Part shown: positions 33,360-40,700 of the stretch, in pieces | Layout: each line of letters opens with the position of its first letter | Position numbering within the stretch: the first letter of the stretch is position 1 | Origin: Prochloron sp. SulCav_FS08_3_32_3330 | GTDB lineage: Bacteria; Cyanobacteriota; Cyanobacteriia; Cyanobacteriales; DYNF01 | DNA length: 56,431 nucleotides | Direction: 5' to 3' | Assembly: GCA_020721205.1 (NCBI GenBank) | Contig: DYNF01000018.1 | Span: 1 to 56,431, forward strand | Program-made: the position numbers and the translations under genes | Notes under the pieces: model-generated | What the model was told of the DNA's origin: nothing | Seen by the model: the letters and a program-made list of their open reading frames with translations, nothing else | The model's database searches: none

Positions 33360-33878
33360 TTAAACAACCGCACTAGCCGCGCGATCAAAGTAACCAGCAA
33401 CTTCTGACATTAAAGAGGAGCAATCTCCATGAGTAATACCATTAGAATCGTTAGCGATCGCTAAGGAAGCATCTTTAATTTTGTTAATACCTGAAGCCAC
33501 AGTAGCTCCCGGAGTACCTAAAGCAAGGTAAGTTTCCCGTAAACCATTAAGACAACGCTGATCTAAAGCACTAGCATCACCAGTAGCCACAGCGTAGGTT
33601 ACATAACGTAAAATAAAACCTAAATCACGAATACAAGCGGCTTGATTGCGGTGATGAAAACAAGCACCACCCGGACCAAAAACAGAAGGTTGTTCAGCCA
33701 CTAAAGCACGATAAGCATTCGCTGTAATACTAGAAGCATTAGCCGTAAGACGGTTAACCACATCTAAACGCTTGTTGCTATCAGCCACCATTGCTGATAA
33801 AGCATTTAATTCATCATTACTGAGATAAGCACCTTTGCGATCAGCTTGATCGACTACACGGGAAAAAGCATCCAGCAT
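33360..33878 (-). CDS. pecB: Phycoerythrocyanin beta subunit
   Basis: PecB binds phycocyanobilins at Cys82 ([17 protein letters not shown]; beta-84 in aligned numbering) and Cys153 (ITHGDCSSL). The 172-aa length and [21 protein letters not shown] start fit. The segment [15 protein letters not shown] is the PecB form; CpcB normally has N-x-Y-T-x-R-R-M there, and the methylated Asn72 of CpcB is Ala here. It is the first gene of the operon, with an AGGAG ribosome-binding sequence before the ATG. Confidence 0.95.
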   Translation of the reverse strand: MLDAFSRVVDQADRKGAYLSNDELNALSAMVADSNKRLDVVNRLTANASSITANAYRALVAEQPSVFGPGGACFHHRNQAACIRDLGFILRYVTYAVATGDASALDQRCLNGLRETYLALGTPGATVASGINKIKDASLAIANDSNGITHGDCSSLMSEVAGYFDRAASAVV

Positions 33879-34108
33879 TTGTTTATAACTCCTAAGTTTT
33901 TAAGATTTTTGGCTAACCGTATTTGCAATTCGATTAACTTGTGCTTCACCTTACCAGAAGACAAGTTAAGAAAAGGGTGAAGTAATTGTAAAGAAATCGG
34001 AAAGTTTCAAAAAACTGCCATAATTGTTACATTTCGTAACATTAATCGAAAAAGATCCCCTACTCAGGTAAGCTGAAATAAAATAATTCAGAAAATACAG
34101 CATAGAAC

Positions 34109-34786
34109 ATGAGGATTCTTTTAGTTGAAGATGATCTAAGATTAGCAGAAACTCTAGCAGAAGCCCTTAATGATCAACTGTATGCAGTGGATATTGCGAC
34201 GGATGGTGCATTAGCTTGGGATTATGTGAAAACCCTAGATTATGATTTATTGCTTTTAGATGTGATGTTACCTGAAATAGATGGTATTACTCTGTGTCAA
34301 AGATTACGTTCTCAGGGTTATTTAATGCCCATCTTAATGTTAACGGCTAGGGACACTATCAGCGATAAAATTACCAGTTTAGATGCGGGGGCAGATGACT
34401 ATATTATTAAACCTGTAGATTTAGGGGAGTTATTTGCAAGACTCCGGGCTTTGTTGCGTCGTGGAGTAGTGGCAACAGCCCCGATTTTAGAATGGGGTGG
34501 CTTAAAACTTAATCCTAGTACCTACGAAGTAAACTATCAAGATCAGATCTTAAATTTAACCCCTAAAGAATATAGTATTTTAGAATTATTAATGCGTAAT
34601 GGTCGTCGAGTTCTCAGTCGTAGTTTAATGATTGATAATATTTGGAAAATAGAAGATCCCCCAGAAGAAGATACAATTAAAGTTCATATTAGAAGTTTAC
34701 GCCAGAAATTAAAAGCGGTGGGATCTCCAGATAATTTGATTGAAACTGTACATGGTTTAGGTTATCGTTTAGCTAATTTTACCTAA
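34109..34786 (+). CDS. OmpR-family response regulator divergent from the pec operon
   Basis: The 225-aa two-domain regulator has a receiver with the acidic pair EDD at 7-9, phospho-acceptor Asp51 (LLLDVMLPEIDGI), Thr79 and Lys101 (YIIKPVDLGEL). A winged helix follows (LNLTPKEYSILELLMRNGRRVLSR, then TIKVHIRSLRQKLKAVG and ETVHGLGYRLANF). It resembles cyanobacterial RppA-type regulators, but I cannot assign a name. It is transcribed divergently from pecB across 230 bp. That makes it a candidate local regulator of phycoerythrocyanin expression, which is inference. No kinase is adjacent. Confidence 0.93.
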   Translation: MRILLVEDDLRLAETLAEALNDQLYAVDIATDGALAWDYVKTLDYDLLLLDVMLPEIDGITLCQRLRSQGYLMPILMLTARDTISDKITSLDAGADDYIIKPVDLGELFARLRALLRRGVVATAPILEWGGLKLNPSTYEVNYQDQILNLTPKEYSILELLMRNGRRVLSRSLMIDNIWKIEDPPEEDTIKVHIRSLRQKLKAVGSPDNLIETVHGLGYRLANFT

Positions 34787-34790
34787 ATGA

Positions 34791-34860
34791 TCAGGCGTTG
34801 CAGAATCAAGGGATGACAAAGCAACGAGTTTTAACCCGTTGGGAAAAAAAGAATGAAAAC
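34791..34860. mobile_element. Family A remnant
   Basis: It contains GCAACGAGTTTTAACCCGTT and GGGAAAAAAAGAATGAAAAC, the right-hand end of a family A element as in copy 5. The left part is lost or scrambled (gcgttgcagaatcaaggg). Confidence 0.7.
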
Positions 34861-34861
34861 T

Positions 34862-34914
34862 GATAACTGTTTACTGTTTACTGTTCACTGTTCACTGTTC
34901 ACTGTTCACTGTAC
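34862..34914. repeat. STRR array downstream of thf1
   Basis: TTTACTG and TTCACTG heptamers run from just after the family A remnant to the thf1 stop. Confidence 0.8.
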
Positions 34915-35577
34915 AAGGCGTTCTTGTCGTTTTTTGCGATCGCTTTCCATCGTTTCTTGAAGCATTAATAAAACTTGCTCCATTTTTTCAAGATTACTAC
35001 GATAAAGGTCTAAATCTTTTTGGATTTTATCCTGAGAAAATCCTAAAGTTTGAGCGATTTTTTCTAAAATAGAATTACGTTTTTCATTATCTTTGATTGA
35101 TTCAGGATCAATTTTTTCGATTAAAGTATAAACACCGATCCCAAAAAGACGACTATATTTAAAATTAGAATTATGGCGAATAGCTTGAATAGTTTGACTT
35201 AAAATTTGAGTGCCATCTTCTTCCATCGGATTCGTAAGCCATTGAAGAAAATCCTCCAATGTCCAATTTTCAGGAAAGTGCATTATACTTTGGGCATCTT
35301 GACGATAAGCTTCAGGTGTTCCCCCCACAGACTGACAAAGGGCATTAAAAAGAGAATTTCTATCAGTTTCTGGTTGATATCCTTGAAGAAAGCGATCGAA
35401 AGCACTAACTACACCTAAACAATAAATAGGCTCCTTGCGAAAATCAGCATTAACAGAAAGTAAGTGCATTTCCACTAATAATTCTTCTATCACCTGTCGG
35501 TAAATAGAGTTGATCGGGCGGTTATGATGGGTATAAAAATCCCGTTTGGTATCAGAAACAGTACGATTTGTATTCAC
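34906..35577 (-). CDS. thf1: Thylakoid formation protein Thf1/Psb29
   Basis: Thf1 (Psb29) supports photosystem II repair, partly through FtsH protease stability. The 223-aa sequence shows the family signature TVSDTKRDFYTHHNRPINSIYRQVIEELLVEMHLLSVN. LGVVSAFDRFLQGYQPETDR follows, and a charged coiled-coil tail ends the protein (SNLEKMEQVLLMLQETMESDRKKRQER). The C-terminal codons adjoin an STRR array. It stands between two response-regulator genes but on its own transcript. Confidence 0.95.
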   Translation of the reverse strand: MNTNRTVSDTKRDFYTHHNRPINSIYRQVIEELLVEMHLLSVNADFRKEPIYCLGVVSAFDRFLQGYQPETDRNSLFNALCQSVGGTPEAYRQDAQSIMHFPENWTLEDFLQWLTNPMEEDGTQILSQTIQAIRHNSNFKYSRLFGIGVYTLIEKIDPESIKDNEKRNSILEKIAQTLGFSQDKIQKDLDLYRSNLEKMEQVLLMLQETMESDRKKRQERLVQ

Positions 35578-35647
35578 GAAAAAATTTGTAAAATTAAATA
35601 AAGATTATGATTAATTTTTAATTGCTTAGTAAGCTCTAATTTTAACA

Positions 35648-36355
35648 TTAATCGGTGATCGTTTCCGGTTCAAATTTATAACCTACTCCTCTAACGGTTT
35701 GTAAAAAAGAACTATCTAAATTAATATCTTGCAGTTTACGGCGGATCTGTCCGATATGCACATCTACCACTCTTAAATCACCTACAAATTCATAATCCCA
35801 TACTCGTTTGATTAATTCTTCTCTACGCCAGACTTTTTGAGGATGACAAGCTAAAAAATAAAGTAAATCAAATTCTAAGGATGTGAGGATTATTTCTTGA
35901 TTATGATAGTAGATTTCTCTTTTGAGGGGATCAATGGTTAAATGATCAATGATCACTACTTTTTGAAGGGAAGTAGAAGATGAGCGTAACCGTTTCAGTA
36001 AGGCTGTAACTCTAAACTGTAATTCTTCTAAATTAAAGGGTTTCGTTAAATAATCATCCGCCCCTTTTGAAAAACCTTGAATTTTATCCCAGTGATTCTT
36101 TCGACTGGTTAACATTAACACAAAGACATCACTTTGACGTTGCATTTGTTCACATAAATTATAACCTGTGCTATCAGGTAAGTTAATATCAAGGATTACT
36201 AGATCCGGTTTAAAGGTAGCAAATTTTTCTAAGGCAGTTTGACCACTATCAGCATCGGCGATCTGATAACCTTTTTGTCTTAAAAACCTTGTAATTAAAG
36301 TTTTAATTGCTAAATCGTCGTCTACTACTAAAATTTTGATCGCATCAGGGGTCAT
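35648..36355 (-). CDS. OmpR-family response regulator
   Basis: The 235-aa regulator has a receiver domain with VDDD at 11-14, phospho-acceptor Asp56 (LVILDINLPDSTGY) and Lys105 (YLTKPFNLEE). A winged-helix DNA-binding domain follows (ILTSLEFDLLYFLACHPQKVWRREELIKRVW, then RVVDVHIGQIRRKLQDI and TVRGVGYKFEPE). The positions of Asp and Lys indicate a phosphorylatable receiver. Its partner kinase and targets are unknown, and it is not close to the RpaA/RpaB sequences I recall. It precedes thf1 on the same strand with a 70-bp spacer, so co-transcription is possible. Confidence 0.92.
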   Translation of the reverse strand: MTPDAIKILVVDDDLAIKTLITRFLRQKGYQIADADSGQTALEKFATFKPDLVILDINLPDSTGYNLCEQMQRQSDVFVLMLTSRKNHWDKIQGFSKGADDYLTKPFNLEELQFRVTALLKRLRSSSTSLQKVVIIDHLTIDPLKREIYYHNQEIILTSLEFDLLYFLACHPQKVWRREELIKRVWDYEFVGDLRVVDVHIGQIRRKLQDINLDSSFLQTVRGVGYKFEPETITD

Positions 36356-36521
36356 GGGGACAATAGATCACATAATTGAATTATCTTTCATTAGTTATTA
36401 TTTTAGACAAGAATCTAAAAAAAAAGAGCAGGATTGAAATTATATTTTTGCGAAAGGATCAAAATTTTTAAAATTGTTACAATTGGATTGAATGTAATTA
36501 TTTTATTTTAAGGATAAATAT

Positions 36522-36920
36522 ATGTCAAATAAAGTTGAAAAATCTGAGCAAGAATGGAAAGAAATTTTAACTCCTGAACAGTTTAAGGTGACTCGTCAAA
36601 AAGGCACAGAAAGAGCTTTTTCAGGGGAATATTATAATCTCAAAGACAAGGGCGTATATAAATGTACCTGTTGTGGGACGGAGTTATTTAGCTCTGATAA
36701 TAAATTTGATTCGGGTACGGGGTGGCCCAGTTTTTGGCAACCTTTGAAGGAGGAAAATGTCGCCACTGAGGTGGATCAGAGTTTGTTTATGAAACGGACT
36801 GAAGTTCATTGTTCGGTTTGTGGCGCTCATTTAGGTCATGTTTTTAGTGATGGACCTCGTCCTACAGGAGAAAGATATTGTATTAATTCCGTTTCTTTAA
36901 CTTTTGAACCGGAAAGTTAG
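36522..36920 (+). CDS. msrB: Peptide-methionine (R)-S-oxide reductase
   Basis: MsrB repairs the R-diastereomer of oxidised methionine in proteins. The 132-aa enzyme has both zinc-binding CxxC pairs (KCTCCG and HCSVCG). Substrate motifs are [11 protein letters not shown] and [21 protein letters not shown], with the catalytic Cys in RYCINS. It is a single-domain form without MsrA, and is preceded by an AGGA ribosome-binding sequence. A 14-bp inverted repeat (36938-37011) follows the stop. Confidence 0.96.
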   Translation: MSNKVEKSEQEWKEILTPEQFKVTRQKGTERAFSGEYYNLKDKGVYKCTCCGTELFSSDNKFDSGTGWPSFWQPLKEENVATEVDQSLFMKRTEVHCSVCGAHLGHVFSDGPRPTGERYCINSVSLTFEPES

Positions 36921-36937
36921 AATTGTTAAATAAAAAT

Positions 36938-37011
36938 GTAAAGTGGACAATTGTTCTTTATAACACGCTTAAAATTATTATTGTAAGATAATTAAGGCAT
37001 TGTCCACTTAC
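36938..37011. repeat. Inverted repeat downstream of msrB
   Basis: GTAAAGTGGACAAT (36938-36951) and ATTGTCCACTTAC (36999-37011) pair apart from one bulged A. The ~47-bp centre is AT-rich. It may be a small repeat element or the msrB terminator; no T-run follows. Confidence 0.6.
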
Positions 37012-37261
37012 CAATTATTCGATATTTTATCGAAAATTAAACTACAAGGGATCATCTTCACCAGTTGTAGTGACGAATTTCACATCGTTATGAACAAAAT
37101 GCTAAGATAAATAGATAAGATGGGTAAACTAGGACTAAGTTGTTACTTATTTAAACGACTAATTATTCTGTCTAGCTAAAAAACACCTAAATCTAATGCC
37201 TATAAGCAAATATTTTACTATTTATGTTCTTTTGTAACAATAAATTGACTTCTGATCCAAG

Positions 37262-37312
37262 TCAGGGAATAAAAAATAGAAAATAGGGAATAGGGAATAA
37301 GGAATAGGGTTT
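37262..37312. repeat. STRR array replacing the 5' part of a tnpB relic
   Basis: AATAGGG/AATAAGG heptamers run directly into the surviving 3' end of the transposon gene. Confidence 0.7.
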
Positions 37313-37319
37313 TAGTTTA

Positions 37320-37439
37320 GATCGGGACTTGAATGCGGTGATTAATTTATCAAAGGCGGGGAGCTTCTCCGTGTCAGCCTGTGGAGCATCAAAAAAATCT
37401 TCTTCCAAGGGGGAAGAGATGCGTTTGAAGCAGGAATAG
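37320..37439 (+). pseudogene. 3' end of a TnpB (IS200/IS605 family) gene
   Basis: In frame it reads DRDLNAVINLSKAG...SVSACGASKKSS...EEMRLKQE-stop. DRDLNAxxN carries the last catalytic Asp of the RuvC domain in TnpB, and the VSACG plus MRLKQE tail is typical of cyanobacterial TnpB. Only ~39 codons remain. The sequence after the stop (aacctcaaatttaggactaac) probably includes the old element end. In the rest of the 827-bp msrB-hpsA gap, bases 37012-37260 and 37500-37747 are AT-rich and hold no recognised feature. Confidence 0.75.
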
Positions 37440-37747
37440 AACCTCAAATTTAGGACTAACTTAATGTTGTCCAAGTTTGTCTAAGTTTCTAAGAGCGGAA
37501 TAATAAGGATATTTGATTATTTCTGGATAATCATTGAGATAAATTGTACTTTTTGCCAAAGTCTAATTTTTCTAAAAAATTCAACTTTGAAAAAAAAATA
37601 AGGTTTAAAAAACAATCCTTAAAAAAAAAAGACGATTGGCAATGGATCATCAACAATTATTTAAACTTTTAATTGTCAGTTTGCGACGGTCAACCTGTCA
37701 CAACAAAAAAAATTTTTTTTTAAATTCTATCACAATAAACAATTATT

Positions 37748-40700
37748 ATGTTAACTCGCAACTTTAGACGCAAAGTTAAAAGATTGTTCTATAAGCTGAC
37801 TCAAATGGTTCAGCAAATCTTAAAACTCCCCCTAGTAATGATCAAAAAACTTTTGTATCAATTGCTACGAATCGGGTTTATTTTTGACAGAAAAAATAGG
37901 GTTTCTCCAAGAGGTATTAAAACTAGAAGAAACTCTCGCACGTCAACGGCTGGTTTTATTCTGCCTACTGTAGTTTTACTTTTGATTGTGGTTTCTTTAG
38001 TCGTTACGGCTATTTTATTCCGTACTGGCAAAAGAATCGAACAAGTATCGGGCGATCGCCGAGATAGCATAATTTATAACGTAGGTACTCCGGCAATCAA
38101 TCGAGCCAAATCGAAAATTGAATTTCTCTTTAAGAGAGATCCTAGTTTTCCTAGTGGTGTTCCTTCAGAAGATCAACTCCAAATATTAATGTTAGATTCC
38201 TTAGTAGATGTGAGTGATACACAAGATAATTATACTTTTACGGGAGAAACAAGACTAGATATTAATGGAGATGGAAATTTAGATAATGCTTGGTCTTTTG
38301 AAAGTGATGTGGATGGAGATGGAAATGCTGATACTGTTGCCTATTCTATTCTTCTGTTAACAGAAACAGAAGTAACAGTAGACAAAAATAAAGATGGCGA
38401 TACAAAAGATCCCGGAGAAACTCCAACTAGAAAACTCAATAACAGCGACCATGAAAAAGCTTTAAGGCTTTTATCTCGTAGTGGTCCTTTAACTCTTAGT
38501 ACGGAATCTGCGGTAGCTAACGCTAGTTGTCCATTTCCTGAGTTAGTACCGGAAAAAGGTTGGTTTGCCATCAGTAATACTTCTGTGCGCAAAAACTTCC
38601 AAGTTAACGTCATCGTAGCAGGAAGAAACGAAGATGACAATGGCAATGGGATCCTTGATACAGGTGAAGATACCAATGGGAATGGTAAACTAGATGTTCC
38701 CCTAAATGCTTCTAAAGTAGTTAGTGCCTTTGAATATAACCAAGATCGTCAAATGGACAAAGGTAATAAATTTGGAGCATGGTTTCGTAATGACTTAGAA
38801 CTCTCTCCGGGTCCTGCTTTTAACTGGAATGGAGCGATCCATACGGAAGGAAACTTGATGATGGGGGGTAATAGTATTACGTTATATTTAGTTAGTTCTC
38901 CTAAATCTTGTATCTATACAGAAGATGCTTCAGAAATCACCACAGCACAATATATGAGTGCTGGGAAAATAAACTATCAAGGTCAAGCTGTGGTTTTCAA
39001 TCAGGGTAATAATAACTTTGATGGCAGTATTGGCGTTCATATTTTTCCGGGTGCAGGATTAGCACCGACGGGAGGGCAAACTTTCAATAAAAGCTCAGAT
39101 TCGGTTAAAGATATTGTGGAAACAGGATCCCCTGATAAACTGCGTACGGATCCGATCACTTTATTTACCCAAGATTTTACCAAATCTAAATATACGGATC
39201 CCACCCAAGAAACGATCAGAGATCCAAACTGGTCATCTCGTCTTTTGTCAGACCGGATTAAAAATAAATTAGTTAGAAAACCTTATGTAGATGATACCTA
39301 TCGAGCGGATAATCGTTGGGGACCTAAAGCGGCTTATAATTCAAGAATTGGTATATCCTCTAATCCAATTGAATATGCCGAATATGTAGCAACTCCGAAT
39401 AAATACGGGAAGTTGATTAATGATGGAGCAACTCCTAGTAATATCGTTGGGCAACTAACTCTTGAAAATCCAGAAGTTGGGGCTACGGGGAATGTGGGTT
39501 TAGATGGCTATTGGGAAAAACGTGCCAGAGTAGAAGGAACAAGAATTATTATTGGACCTCGTTTAGAACTAGGAAATACCTTTAACTGGATGGATAACGA
39601 GGATCCCATGTATCCTCCTAATAGTACCACTTTAAAAAATTTAGATCGTCAACGTCTTGCTCTTAAAGATAATTTAGCGGCGGTTCAAGCCGGAGTGATT
39701 TATCATTATCGCAAAGGGACGGATTTTCCGGCGGCTTGTCTAGCTTTAACTGCTCATCCTGCTAATCAAACTACCCATATTAAAAGCACTACTTTTAATG
39801 CTTCTCCCGATGGTGGAGGTTTACCTCATACCGACTTTTTCAATGGAGAAGGAACAAATGGTTGGGAATTTAATCCTCCCGGAAATGTTACCACAGCAAA
39901 CGAGTATAAATTACTGATTGATGATCCTAAAGATCCTTTAAGAATTGCTCTTTCAAATCTAGCTCATTTTGCTGGAGATACCTACGGAGCTTTTCCTCCG
40001 GTACAGGATACCAATGATGATGATAATACTAATGATGCGGTAAAATCCTTTGGTCCAGCAGTCCATCCCTATCCTTATTTAACGATGTGGGGTGATTTTT
40101 CTAATCTGCGACGAGTTATTGCCCTTCTGGATGATCCAGTAAAAATCACAACTTATGATGATTTAAGTATTGCGGATCAAACTACTCTCCATGTAGCTTC
40201 CTGTACTTTGGGAATGTTGGCTTACAATATGGAAACTGAGCAAAAAATCTTTGAAGATTTCCTTGATAATCAAGGAACAACAATGAATGAGTTTGGTGTT
40301 CATATGTGGAAGTTGATTGATGGAGATGGCAAGGATGAAGCTGTTACTTGTTCTGCCAAAGTATTAGGAGATGGAGGCTTACAAGTAGATGAAATGAGTT
40401 GTCAAGCTCAATATAAAGTAGGGGGAACAAATATTTCACAAGATGATTGGGCGCAGACAAAATATGGCAGAAACTATAGTCGTTTAACCGATGCGTCTGA
40501 ATTTTACGCTCAGTTTACTACTCAAGATTATATTGATGCGATTCAAGCTGATACTTCTGTAGCCGCCGCCAAAAAAACTGCTTATATTGCGATTCTCCAA
40601 AATAATGAGTTATTAGGAAAAGTGTTTGGAATGGATAATGATCGGCTCTATGGCTTTGTCCAAGGTTATACAGGCTCAAAAGCTGATCCGGCTAGTACAT

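Noticed and set aside
32811-33878. Phycocyanin cpcB-cpcA
   Set aside because: PecB-type [10 protein letters not shown], PecA-type [10 protein letters not shown] and Cys98-Cys99, and NHCQGN in the linked lyase gene indicate phycoerythrocyanin.
34026-34046. RpaB (HLR1) site near the pec/regulator divergent promoters
   Set aside because: HLR1 is a direct repeat of TTACA; here the arms are inverted (GTTAC/GTAAC), so the match is poor.
37262-37474. Minus-strand 70-codon frame
   Set aside because: The opposite strand encodes the recognisable TnpB tail; the minus frame covers an STRR and has no similarity to a known protein.
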